Origin: Delphinus delphis
Lineage: Eukaryota > Chordata > Mammalia > Artiodactyla > Delphinidae
Reading direction: 5' to 3'
NCBI RefSeq assembly: GCF_949987515.2
Contig: NC_082688.1
Coordinates: forward strand, 106,805,893-106,869,892
Length of the DNA: 64,000 nt
The position numbers were made by a program, and so were the translations under genes. Shown here one piece after another: positions 1 to 11,165 of this stretch; position 1 is the stretch's first letter; every line of letters starts with the position of its first letter. The notes beneath the pieces were generated by a model. It was not told the DNA's origin. It worked only from the letters and a program-made list of their open reading frames with translations, and did no database searches.

Positions 1-278
1 GGTTAGTTATATAAGAGCTTACCACCCCGCCCCCATCCCCACCATCATTTTCATTCTTAGGCTCTTAAGTTTTCCCCTCTCCTGGGTCTCTTTCATATGT
101 ACTCACAGTGTTCACAGAATCTAAGAAGATCTTTAAAATATTCATTCCAGTAGGGACCAAGTTTTTTCCTGCCTAATTCCTTTAGGGTATATCAAATGCC
201 TAGGCCCGGTCAATATTGTGGCTAGAATTGGCTAAGAGGAAACGCCTCTATTGACAAAAGTATCACAGAAAGAGAGTT

Positions 279-491
279 CTGTTTTGTTTTGTTTTTTTTG
301 CGGTACGCGGGCCTCTCACTGCTATGGCCTCTCCCGTTGCGGAGCACAGGCTCCAGACGCGCAGGCTCAGCGGCCATGGCTCACGGGCCCAGCCGCTCCG
401 CGGCGTGTGGGATCTTCCCGGACCGGGGCACAAACCCGTGTCCCCTGCATCGGCAGGCGGACTCTCAACCACTGCGCCACCAGGGAAGCCC
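279..491 (-). mobile_element. CHR-1-type SINE (cetacean tRNA-derived), complete
   Basis: A tRNA-derived SINE transcribed by Pol III and mobilised by L1. Read on the minus strand it begins 'gggcttccctggtggcgcag', carries the box B-like 'gggtttgtgcccc', and ends in a poly(A) tail, seen as a T-run at 281-299. A perfect 15-bp TSD, cacagaaagagagtt, occurs at 264-278 and 492-506. Many CpGs survive, suggesting a fairly recent insertion. Short open frames here are SINE artefacts. Confidence 0.93.
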
Positions 492-506
492 CACAGAAAG
501 AGAGTT

Positions 507-1508
507 TTTTAAAACCAGTTGTAATGGGAAAGCAGCTAAATAGGCAACACATTTAGATTAAAATATAACTTGATTTTTTAAAAAATCTATCTGATGTTTT
601 CATTGTGCCATTAAATATATATCAGCCAATTCCTCTTCAACCAAGCAAAGCAAGGGAGGAGGGGGAGGGTGCGGTTACAGTGTAGTTTATTTAGCTTCTA
701 AATGCCTTCTAATAGAAATGTTATGAAAACTTCTGTTCTACACCAATTTCTGTATTACTGGATAATCTACCAATAATAAAACTTGCAATAAACAAATAAT
801 TAACATCCTACTGAGCTACCACTCAACCTCTGTAGTTCCCTGAATTCTACTTATCCTTTCCCTTTAATCCTTTTTCAAGTTGCTCTGAATACGGTCTTTA
901 AAAAAAAAATCAATCTTTCTCCAGTTTTGGTCAAAACGATAGGGAGGCAATCATATTTGACCATCAAAATAACTACCCACCCAGAATGTTCCTCAAGTTC
1001 CTAATCCCAGCAGGAACAGGCCAGAGAAGATAACCACCAATAATGGAACTCCAGTCACCCAAGCACTGATTCTCCTATCAAATACATCTCCACCCATTTC
1101 TAGGGTCAAGAATGACCTAGTTCACATTCTGGGTCTACATGAAAGTAGCCTATAGTTTTAGAACAGTGTACATAGAATATAGGCAACTTTCTATTTTTTA
1201 AGGGAAACAGCCCTTCTTGGAAAGTCAGGTTTTGTTCCTTCTCCTTTTCATTCACACAGTCTGCCTCTTGGCATTTTCCTCTCCAAATTTATTCACTCAA
1301 CAACAGGGGGAGAGGAGGAGGTGAAACTGAGCAGCTCCTTTCCCTCCTCATTGGCACTTCCGTCCCACATAATAATATCTAACTTGAAAACTGGCAGCAT
1401 TTTGCCACAAATGTATTGGATATATCGGATAGAATTTGCATATTCTGATATAGACCATGTTGAGGCCATTTCCAGGTTGAAGTTTTGTAATTACTACCTT
1501 TAGGACTG
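507..1508. other. Anonymous AT-rich DNA
   Basis: No gene, exon or recognisable transposon seen. It contains a purine-rich stretch near 654-670 and an A-run at 900-909. A short open frame at 1321-1503 shows no protein-like features. Confidence 0.4.
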
Positions 1509-1536
1509 TCACCTGATGATTTTTTTTAATTAATAA

Positions 1537-1643
1537 AAAAATATGGAACGCTTCACAAATTTGCCTGTCATCCTTGCACAGGGGCCATGCTAATCTTCTC
1601 TGTATCGTTCGAATCTTAGTATATGTGCTGCCGAAGCGAGCAC
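1537..1643 (-). pseudogene. RNU6 pseudogene: U6 snRNA retropseudogene
   Basis: The minus strand matches the full 107-nt U6 spliceosomal snRNA from its 5' 'gtgctcgcttcggc' to its 3' U-run. By memory of U6 there are about five substitutions, at 1557, 1565, 1578, 1611 and 1615. A perfect 13-bp TSD, tcacctgatgatt, flanks it at 1509-1521 and 1644-1656, and an A-rich tail (on the minus strand) follows the 3' end at 1522-1536. This is the signature of L1-mediated retrotransposition of a U6 transcript. The DNA just upstream (right side) shows no TATA box at the U6 spacing and no evident PSE, so it is very probably untranscribed. Confidence 0.95.
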
Positions 1644-1656
1644 TCACCTGATGATT

Positions 1657-4600
1657 ATTTTATCTTCTCTCCTCCTGATCAAAAATTACCTCTGATCTAC
1701 GTAAGCTACACTACAAGGTAGGCAGGCAAAGAAGCTGACCAAATTGGCACGGGAGGATTACATAAACTGCCTGGAAAAATATGAGGTCAATGAGAGCCCC
1801 CAAATCTTCAAAAGATAATTGTCTCCAGAGTATGACACTAATAAATGATAGCTGAGAATTTGAGACATGCATGCTAACTTAGAAATACAAAATTATAATG
1901 CCTATTCTTTTATATACTTTTTATTAAATCTATTGGTTCACCTAGAAAGTCATTATATATACAAAAACAACAATTTCCAGAGTTCCTAAATATTTCCAAC
2001 ATATTCAACTTAGGGATCCAAGATTCTGAACATGCCATCACCAAAAAAAATTGCAAACCTAAAAAACAAAAAGGAAAAAAAATTAAACAATGTCAAAAGG
2101 AAAAGACTTTCTTAGAAAAGGTCAATATTTACTTTTATAATTTTCAAAACATTTTAAAGTTAATTTTTTTCTCATTTACAGTTATATGCTTGTAAGTCTA
2201 ATATTAAAGTTTTCCTTAATAACAAGGCAGTTTACTTATAACAAAATAAATATTAAACTATACTCATACACATTACCTATTTAAATATTTACTGGGTCAA
2301 AATATCTTCATATGTACAGCTTCAGGCTTTAAAGTGGTATTAGATTTGTCTTTATTTTCTTTGAAAAGCTACCATTAAGGTAACAGACATTCAGATGCAT
2401 AAATGAAATTACTGATTTCATTCTTATGTAACTCATACCTTTAGAAACTATGTTTTAGCCAGTTAGTAGTGGTGAAAGTCTTTGTGCTTCTATTTCATTA
2501 ACTTTTAGCACATGAAATAAGAAAGATGACCTTCAAAGTTCTTGTAAGCTCAAAAAGGGTCAATCTAGATAGGCTTTATTTGAAAAAGAAAAACAATTTT
2601 GTTTGGGAAAATACAAGAAATGAGAATTTCTAAAAATAAAAATAATCAGTAATTCTCATTAAAACATTAATACACAAAAATGAACTATATGAACAATTCT
2701 TCTAACTACAGGCTTAAAAACCATGCTATTTAGACCAGCCTATTTAATTTTTCCATAGAAAATCAGGAGTTCAGAGTTCACATTTCCAAAAGAAGAGTAA
2801 AACAACAAATTAAGAGATAAGATAAAACAAGGAAACAACCTATTGTACATTGCTTTTCTTTAGAACAAGGCTAGGCTGAATTATCTAAGTATAAATTGAG
2901 GTCACAGATATATAGTCATTGCACTCCAGTCAACCAAAACAGTGCCTGGATTTACGTAACATGTGAATAAGTCTATTATCATAGAAAGTCACATACATGA
3001 ATACGAAGAATATATTTTATAAATTTTAAGTCACTCTCAACATCTGAGAAAATACTGTCAGTAAAATACTATTTGTAATACTGTTTTTAAGAAAACACTG
3101 TTTGTAAGGAAATGAGGTGATGTTTAGAACTATATTACAACTGAGCCTCTAGAAGAGAACATGAAAATAAGCATGACTTAAAAAAATAATAATAATTCTT
3201 ATTGTTGTCAGTTCCTTAGAATTTGCCCTCTGCGTTACTCTCTGGAATAGGATGACAATTTCATTTTCTCAGCACCTCATCACAATTAAACAAACTGATG
3301 CATAATTTAGACTAAATATAAGTACATTTATAATATTATTTTTGCTATTAATGCTGTTACGTGTAGTACAGGAAATGAAATAATATGAAGAGCCACTTCT
3401 TCAGAAAAAGTGGCTTAGTATAAAATTCGAACTTGAGCAAAGAATCTACTGAAATTCTATTCTGGGGGGGTGGAGGGATAGTGACTGCCTTATCAGCAAG
3501 GCTATATCAACACATTTAACAGGACATGGTCCGTTGGAATAAACTTAATAAAGAGAGCCACTACACTCCCTGAAAAATGTTTTACTACAATAGAGTGCTG
3601 TTATCTTCAACTATAAAATATATTTTGAACTAAGATACATGTAATAATTAGAGCAGAGTTTAACTGATACAACTAACATTCTTAATGGGCACTTTACCTT
3701 TTAAAAAGTAAAAACCACACACATACATAAAACATCAAAATTCTTTATGACAGAAAAGCAAAGCTGTGGCAAGAATCCTTACTTCCTACTCTGAAAACCT
3801 TATGAAGCCCGTAGTCCCTGTTAAGAGCAAGCTGTATTGGTTTGCAAAGGAAAAACATTATTTCAATCTGCAAATACCTAATGGGCTCAGGTGCTTTCGT
3901 ATAATAAATATTTTGTTGTTACTTAAGTACCTCACAAGAGCTCATTTTTTTTAAAGTTATGTTTAAACAACTCTTAAAGGTTTAATTAATATGTAGTTTT
4001 ATATAATTAATCCTTTTGTTATTAAACACTTGAACCAGTTTAGTTAGAATGGCAGCATGTTGTTTAATACCTTTTGTTCACAACTTAAAATTTTAAGCTT
4101 AAAAAGAAAGGAATTGGGGTAGGAGAGGAGACATGGAAAAACATGAAGGCCTCTCTTTGTCTCAGGCTTTGCCATTACCATTCTGTCTGCAGTGGTTTCA
4201 GGACGAGGCGATCGCACACCTTCTAGCCAGAAATCAGATGGCCTCAAAACAACCTCATTTCAGTCTTAGGCCTCATGTCTTTCGCTTAGAGCTAAAAATA
4301 AAAATACATGTGAATGAACAAATGGTCATGAAATGAAACCTTGAACATGACACTAAAATGTAAAATATTAGAAGGCATTATTAATCTCAGAAAAATGAAA
4401 ATGTACACATTTCCATCCAGAGTACCACAACCTTATTTAGAAAGTGTGCTCTTCTTACCCTGTCAGCTTGCTGGGTATAACAATAACGACAATTTAATTC
4501 CAAGGTGGTTCAACAAAGCAAGAGTAATATTTTATTCATCTCCTGAGATTATGAAACATTTATTTATTTCTTACAGAGTTAAATATAACAATATCATTAA

Positions 4601-4794
4601 CGAAGCTAATGATGTTAGACAGCAACTTAGCACTTCTTTACGCACATAAACCAAGGCAAGAAAGTAAAGTGTAACGCTGAACCAGAACAATGATCTGGCC
4701 CTAAGAAACACATTTTTGTGTATTTAGAACTCCTAGTCCAACAGTAATGCTAGTAGTAAGTGAAAATTAACCTGTTTCTACAAAGTGAGCGTTC
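1657..4794. other. Long AT-rich block without recognisable transposons
   Basis: About 3.1 kb of AT-rich DNA with no SINE, LINE, LTR or DNA transposon that I can identify, and no convincing exon. A minus-strand AATAAA lies at about 1917-1925. The G-run at 3464-3470 is isolated. Such a block could be part of a long 3'UTR or conserved non-coding DNA, but the sequence alone does not decide. Confidence 0.35.
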
Positions 4795-4880
4795 ACTCAT
4801 TCCACAAATATTGAATGTTTCGAAGCACTGGAAGTCAAATGCTGAATATGAAAGATGGTTCCAAACCTCAGCGAGTGGGG
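4795..4880 (-). mobile_element. L2 LINE 3'-end fragment (weak)
   Basis: The text 'cactcattccacaaatattg' followed by a decayed 'gcactggaag' resembles the minus-strand 3' end of L2, whose usual form is a run of cattcattca then 'acaaatatttattgagcacc'. It is short and diverged. Confidence 0.4.
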
Positions 4881-6548
4881 TCCTAGCCTTTTATTTCCTA
4901 ATTTTTTGTCTCGGGTCTTGGCTATAATGCTAAGGGGACAGAAAATAAGGATTGCTGTTTCCATGAGAGGAGGAGATCGGTATGTATCACACGACAGCTG
5001 AATGAGACTGCAGGACTGGAAACAAAACCCACTCAGAAGCCCCACGCTCATGCTGCGAGTGAACGCCAGTCACCAGTCGGTCTCTTCCCATGTGAAGCTT
5101 GTGTTTCCAAAACCCTACATCAATCCTGAAAATTAATTATCCTTCATTTGGAGAGCACTGGTGGTTTCAACCCCAAGTATAAACATCTCAGACTACTTTG
5201 TAAGGTTATGTCAGCCAAGAAACTAAAATCACTTAATAGAAGAGTACTTCATTCACCTGAAGCCACAATTTAAAATCAGAAATTCTGCTGCCAAAGCTAC
5301 TTAAAGAGTTGGCCTTAACTATAGTGTAATGAAGACAAGTATCTCATAAATTTTTATACCATTCATACATATCCATTAAATTAAATACATAAATTACCAT
5401 TAGAGTCTATACTAACATTGTTCAATGTTTTTCATTTCTCTGCTTGATCTATACCAATGAAATTCTTTGTGTAGGAATATGGTACATTACCAAAAAATAT
5501 CAAAATATATACACATGATTCAATTTAAGCTCTATGTTTGTCTTAAATCAAGGGTCTATAAACACGTCTGAGTTAGCTTATCTTCCTTCATTTTTCATGT
5601 GAATTCCAACTAAATTTAATATCTGGACAACTGGTACAAAGTTAAATGGTTTGACTCTGAAGTTTCTAGGTCTCAGAACCACACTTTAGAGGAATAAACT
5701 GTAATTTACACTTAAGTATTTAGAATAAAGAAGAAAAGAACTGTTTTGAGTCATATCTAGGTTTAGGCTAAGGCTTGCCTCAAGTGAAAATATTAAAAAC
5801 AAAATCAATGAGCTCTGAAGTCCATTTCCCACTGATGTTCATAAGATGATTCTATAAGTTTTATCTTGTGATGCATTCACATCTTCATCAAGGAAAACTG
5901 CATGCTGGTCTGATTTGTAAACAGTCAATGTATCATGTATGTCATAGATCCCTGCTTTTTCCAGTTGCAATAAATTTCAAAGAAGACATAAATAATTGAT
6001 AGATACACTTTTGCTATAAGCCTTAAACATTCACTTATCTGTAAATTCCAAATCTGTGTCTTACATCAACAAAGAGAACCCACAGTTCTTCTCAATTCAT
6101 ATTTGCTAGCATTCTTTGGCAAAAAACGAAAAGTAGCTGCCTCTCCAAAACTCAGGTCTTTCCCTTAAGTAACTTTTATCCTCATCCATACTATGTTCAC
6201 AGTTTCATTCCCCCCTTTGCTTCAATCACAGTATGTTTTGTTATACAAGTTACAGTTCTATCATATTCCCTGAACCAATCCATCCAACCCAGAGAATGCA
6301 ACAACAACAAATATTTGACCCTATTCTTTGAATTCCACAATTTTCACTACTCTCACTTTGGTCAAGACCTTTAATGATAAAGTAGTGAGATTTTAATACT
6401 CAGAAGACATGCTTTATAGCTTATTAAGGCAAGTAATTTTATACTCAGTCTTGTTATATTAATCATAAAACTCCATTTGTCACTTCAAGACTGATACATT
6501 GAGGTCTCCCATTTAATAAAATCATTGAGTGCCAGTAAGTTAATTATA
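4881..6548. other. AT-rich anonymous DNA
   Basis: No transposon, RNA gene or exon recognised. It continues the transposon-poor character of the block to its left up to the CHR-2 insertion. Confidence 0.35.
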
Positions 6549-6558
6549 ATTTCAACAG

Positions 6559-6831
6559 GGCTTCCCTGGTGTGGCACAGTGGTTAAGAATCCACCTGCCA
6601 ATGCAGGGGACACAGGTTGGAGCCCTGGTCTAGGAAGATCCCACATGCATGGAGCAACTAAGCCCATGGGCCACAACTACTGAAGCCCGCGTGCCTAGAG
6701 CCCATGCTCCGCAGCAAGAGAAGCCACTGCAGTGAGAAGCCTGCGCACCACAATGAAGAGCAGACCCCACTCGCCACAACTAGGGAAAGCCCGCGCACAG
6801 CAACAAAGACCCAATGCAGCCAAAATAAATA

Positions 6832-6836
<5 letters not shown>
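6559..6836 (+). mobile_element. CHR-2-type SINE
   Basis: A tRNA-derived head, 'gggcttccctggtgtggcac', is followed by the CHR-2 body (ccacaactactgaagcc, agaagccactgcagtg, gacccaatgcagccaaa) and an ATAAATAAA tail. The 10-bp TSD aatttcaaca occurs at 6549-6558 and again at 7128-7137. That second copy lies beyond the nested CHR-1, showing that CHR-2 landed first and was later entered at its tail. Confidence 0.92.

Positions 6837-6889
<53 letters not shown>
6837..6889. repeat. (TA)n microsatellite, about 26 units
   Basis: An uninterrupted TA dinucleotide tract between the CHR-2 tail and the CHR-1 T-run. It probably expanded from the A/T-rich SINE tail. Expected to be length-variable. Confidence 0.95.
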
Positions 6890-6906
<17 letters not shown>

Positions 6907-7104
6907 TTTTTTGCGGTACATGGTCCTCTCACTGCTGTGGCCTCTCCCGCTGCGGAGCACAGGCTCCAGACGCGCAGGCTCAGAGGCCATGGCTCACGGG
7001 CCCAGCCGCTCCGCAGCATGTGGGATCTTCCCGGACCAGGGCACGAACCCATGTTCCCTGCATCGGCAGGCGGACTCTCAACCACTGTGCCACCAGGGAA
7101 GCCC
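6890..7104 (-). mobile_element. CHR-1-type SINE nested in a CHR-2 tail
   Basis: Minus-strand CHR-1: a T-run (poly(A) tail) at 6890-6912, then 'gcggtacatggtcctctcac' and on to 'gggaagccc'. The flanking 'ataaatttat' to the right resembles 'ataaattttata' to the left and is a likely imperfect TSD drawn from the host SINE tail. The two SINEs are in opposite orientation. Confidence 0.92.
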
Positions 7105-7349
7105 ATAAATTTATTTAAAAAAAAATAAATTTCAACAAATCATAGAATCAAACTTCTTTAAAAACAATGCCTATCTATTCAAGAGCATCCAATGTAAAAT
7201 ACATTCTCATGAAAATCAGTCCCTTAGTTTAGATGTTACTATAAATACATTTATCAGTCAGAAAATCTCAAATTCAAGGATTCTATAGGAAGAAGGGAAA
7301 ATGCTCCAAAAAATGACATTGAGACAATTCTAGCAATTTGGAAAACTTA

Positions 7350-8065
7350 AGGCCAAATCTTTAACTTCATTCCTTAAGCCAAAACAAATTCTGGGTATAC
7401 CACATTTAAAGTTAAAACATGAGACTATAAAAATATTTTAAAAAATTTTTTAAATAAATTCTGAAACACAGGAAGGACTTTAATTATGATTAAAAAAAAC
7501 TAGAAGTTACAATTGATTTTACAAAAGACAAACCAAACAAAAAATCAATTATAAACAAAAACAAACAATAAACCAAGGTAAATATTTGCATCAAATATTA
7601 ATATCCAGTTTTTACAAATTGCTAAGAAAAAGACAATCCACTGGAAAATGGACAATGATTATAGACAATTCACTGAGAAATAAAAATGATCTGTAAACAT
7701 ATGAAAATACCTTCAAATTCACTCAAAACTTAAGAAATGCAAATTAAAACATACTAACAGATGAAGAATGATTATCAAGAATCTGGGGGATGTGGTGCTC
7801 AAATTTACCACTGGGAGAGGTGTAAACTGGTGCTAAATTTTTGTGGAACAATGGCAATATCTATAGAAGTGTAGAAACCCACATGCTTTAAACCCACAAA
7901 TTTGACTTCGGGGACTAGGATCCTTTATACTTCTTCTTTCATGTAAGCAAAATTATTTGTACATGGAGACTACTTATAATGACAATACTACACCAGTAAT
8001 ATTAATATACAAAAAATGAAAGAAAAAATCTGGAAAACAATCCTAACATCGGTCAAAAGGAAACT
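7350..8065 (+). mobile_element. Old L1 fragment (end of ORF2 to 3' region)
   Basis: Diverged L1 text in plus orientation. It reads 'gaaatgcaaattaaaac', then 'aaactggtgctaaattt', 'gaacaatggcaatatctat' and 'ctacttataatgaca', in the order expected across the end of ORF2. It is heavily decayed with no usable reading frame. Boundaries are approximate. Confidence 0.6.
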
Positions 8066-8121
8066 GTTTCCAAAAAATTATGTGTCATCTCATATAGCTG
8101 TGGGGAGGTGTCCTAGATATA

Positions 8122-8529
8122 CAGGCTTCACCCACTATCTATCTGAAAGGACAGTGTTCCTATGAAACCCTTCACAAGCCAAAATGGCATAAAGCAAGGA
8201 AGCAATCTTGCTAACAGATGCACAAAATAAATCGAGATAAAGCACAGATGCTCATACATTTCAAAGCTATGGTGGCTGCATGCCGAGATGCTGAGTGCAG
8301 TTCCTGGGGAAGGAGCTCAGTGGGGCCGCTTTACCTGCTTTGGGTGTGCACTGCCTCTGTCACAGCTAGTTGGAAAACAGACACTGAACCCTATTTTGCT
8401 TTCTGTCTTTTTTCATAAAAGCAAAAATCCTCCTCAGAATTCTTCTGGTTAGTGAAAACAGGCACTAAGTAGGACTTTCTTAAAAACGAAGTGGCATAAA
8501 GCGAACTTTTGAAAACTGGGGAATACCTG
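8122..8529. mobile_element. Non-autonomous DNA transposon, Tigger-like
   Basis: A 408-bp unit flanked by TA dinucleotides (8120-8121 and 8530-8531). The ends are imperfect inverted repeats: left caggcttcaccca, right (reverse complement) caggtattcccca. Internally 'tggcataaagc' occurs near both ends (8185-8195 and 8492-8502). The TA target and CAGG termini fit a TcMar-Tigger-class MER element, although I cannot name the subfamily. There is no transposase frame. Confidence 0.6.
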
Positions 8530-8532
8530 TAT

Positions 8533-9239
8533 TACTAAGTGCATAAATGACACTGCTGAACAGAAATATAATGTTCATTTCAAAAATAATTTTTAAAAGG
8601 CGTGCAGTATGAGTAAGAAAGGGAAAAACACGAAAATTATGAAAAGCTATCTAAGAAACTCTTAAAACATATAAGAATGGGGAGAAGCACTGTCTACTTA
8701 TAAAGTAATTTTTGTTATATATGTAATAATTACAATTAAAATGTTTTTCAAGGATGCTTTCCTATTTCAGCATTTCAAGACTATGGATTGATTTCTCAAA
8801 ATGGAAAAGAATTTATAGCCTTGAGTCACGTCTTGAGAGCCACCCTGTGAATGTGAGAATTGTTGAGGACCACAGAGGCACTCAGCTGTCACTCCTGATA
8901 TATACTGTCAACATGGTCCTGGGCACTGTGCTTCTTGAAGCTGGCCATCGCTTGCTTCTTCTCATGTTCTTAAATCTGCACACCACATTGTGGCAGGCAA
9001 AGTTCACTTTCACTCCTGACTCCTATATACCAGGGACAGGTTGCGAGGTTTTGAGTTTACTTTTAAGGACCTAATGGGCTATCCAATAGCTCAGTGTGCG
9101 TGTGCCTCAAAGTCAGTTATTGATTGTTTACCATACCCTCCCATCCGAGAGCCGGCGCCAGTCCAGTAAAAGTGTGTTGTTGCTTTGGACTTCTCCAGTG
9201 ATCTTGGACTCCAAACCCAGCTCCTTCAAAATCACAGTT
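8533..9239. other. Anonymous DNA
   Basis: No supported gene. A 106-codon open frame at 8754-9074 has no recognisable motif, and the local composition does not look coding. Confidence 0.4.
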
Positions 9240-9240
9240 T

Positions 9241-9573
9241 TGGGACTTTGCTGGTAGCGCAGTGCTTAAGAATCTGCCTGCCAGTGTAGGGGACACGGGT
9301 TCGAGCCCTGGTCCGGGAAGACCCCACATGCCACAGAGCAACTAAGCCCGTGCGCCACAACTACAGAGCCTGCGCTCTAGAGCCCCGAGCCGCCGCTACT
9401 GAGCCCGCGTGCCACAACTACCGAACCCCACGCGCCTAGAGCCTGTGCTCTGCAACATTCGAGAAGCCACTGCAACGAGAAGCCCGCGCACCGCAACGAA
9501 GAGTAGCCCCGGCTCGCCGCAACTAGAGAAAGCCCACGTGCAGCAATGAAGACCCAACGCAGCCAAAAATCAA
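9241..9573 (+). mobile_element. CHR-2-type SINE, older copy
   Basis: A full-length body starting 'gggactttgctggtagcgca', with box B-like 'gggttcgagccctgg' and ending 'gacccaacgcagccaaaaat'. Several substitutions and no clear TSD suggest it is older than the other CHR-2 copies. Confidence 0.9.
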
Positions 9574-10029
9574 TTATTTTTTTTTTAATTACAGTCTTGC
9601 TATATTATGTGATACCCACTATTATAAACAATACATGAAACTGGTCAGGCTTCCCAGTAAAACATCACTGAAGAAAATCAGCCTCCTAGGTAGGAGAAAC
9701 AAACAATGCTAAAAAAAATATTTGTCCATTTAAAAATGGTCTTTACTCTATAATCCTGTTCACATTTGTTCCAAATCAGCACTAACCGGAGGCAGAATCC
9801 CTGAATTATTCAGCAGGTCAAGGAGGCGCGTCCACCCTGGCACGACTAGATGCTGGCACTTGCAGGAGCCCTCCACCCTCAAAAGTTTACGGCAAATGGG
9901 CCTAACAATCACGATGCATCACTTCTCACTGGGAGCCATGGTGCGTAACCACTGGCACGTACACAATTTTGAACATTTTCAACCTTCATTTTTCTTTAGA
10001 TGTTAGGCCACTATAATTGAAAGTGTTGT
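9574..10029. other. Anonymous DNA
   Basis: No gene or repeat recognised. A segment of higher GC lies at about 9786-9960. Confidence 0.4.
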
Positions 10030-10365
10030 GGAAATTATCAGCAGATTAATATTAATTTTACTTGCGCCCTCACTAATAGATCACAATTTCCAAACCCTTC
10101 TCTCTCTCTTATCTAAGGGTACACAGGGATCTTCTTCTAAGGCTAACTCTTCCTCTATCACACAGCTCCTGTGGAATTTTAATCCTTCGTTTACATCTTC
10201 TGTTTTCCCTCCAATGGCTCCTTTCCTTTTGCCTACAGACACATTCAGATCTCCTGATCCTGAGACTGAGGCACGATCCATTTCCTTGAACACATCACTG
10301 ACTTTAGAATGTCCTTCTTCCTCTTTTTCTTTACTGCCAAAATGCCAAATTTGAAGAGTGAGCTA
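10030..10365 (+). mobile_element. Possible L2 ORF2 remnant
   Basis: Pyrimidine-rich text including 'ccaatggctcctttccttt' and 'gcctacagacacattcagat' resembles the stretch of L2 ORF2 just before the reverse transcriptase region. It is heavily decayed, so the assignment is tentative. Confidence 0.4.
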
Positions 10366-10369
10366 CATT

Positions 10370-10910
10370 TGTTCATTCACTCAAAAATATTTCCTGAAAA
10401 GTGACTATGTACCAGAGCCTGGGGACACAAATTAGCAAGGCCCCCTCCCTCAGGGAGCTTATGATTCCATTTACACAGATAAGCAGATACATTTATGGAT
10501 TCAAAATGTTAACTGACACAAAGGAAAAACACTGGCGTCTATAACAGTATCATTGGGGGGCTTAATTTAGATTGGGCTGCCATTCCGTACGACCTGTGTG
10601 TTTGTGGTCCTACACATTGCATAGCAGCAATGGCGGGGTCTCTTGAAAGGAGTGACATTTCATGAGATCTAAAGGCTGAGCAGAAACTGGCCAGGCAAAG
10701 AACAAGAGAAGTAGCATCCCAGGCAGAGGGAACCAGATATGTGAAAGCGCTGGACAGCAGAGAACACCGTGACTTGGGAGGACCAGAAAGAAGAGTGGTT
10801 CGTCAACAGACCCTGACGGAGAGCACACAGGCACCAGCCAGGCCAGCCATCTCACGTGGCCCGATGAGGGCTGTGGCTTTATCCTGAGTGCACCAGGGAC
10901 TGTGTTCATC
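10370..10910 (-). mobile_element. L2 LINE, 3' part
   Basis: Minus-strand L2: 'tgttcattcactcaaaaata', then 'gactatgtaccagagcctgg', 'cctcagggagcttatg', 'gacatttcatgagatctaaa' and 'atcccaggcagagggaacca' follow in the order of an inverted L2 3' end. It is old and frame-broken. The 99-codon open frame here is an accident of L2 sequence. Confidence 0.75.
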
Positions 10911-10914
10911 TCTC

Positions 10915-11165
10915 ACCCTTAACTCCTTAGCTCTTTGCAGCCTGACTTCTACTCCTCCCACACTCTTTTAACAGGCTCTATATGTGCTCCTAACATGTAG
11001 CACCTTTTCAGTCTTCAACTGACAGTTCAGCTTGTGAAATGACTTCTATCCTAAGTTTGAAAGCACGAGCTGTCATTGATTTTTGTATCTTCCACTTCTC
11101 TCAGTATTTAGCTTAATGTTTTATACATAGTAGGTATTCAAAATGTACACAGTGGATAAATCAGT
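10915..11165 (+). mobile_element. Possible L2 3' tail
   Basis: The text ends in 'atacatagtaggtattcaaa', the usual L2 3' terminus (catagtaggcgctcaataaat). The upstream part is too decayed to define the start. Confidence 0.4.

Noticed and set aside
1537..1643. U6 as a functional snRNA gene
   Set aside because: TSD and A-rich tail show retroposition; no TATA at the proper distance or PSE upstream, and substitutions are present.
6658..7128. Overlapping frames encoding poly-K/YIYIYI peptides and others
   Set aside because: They are read-through of SINE sequence and the (TA)n/T-run; no gene is implied.
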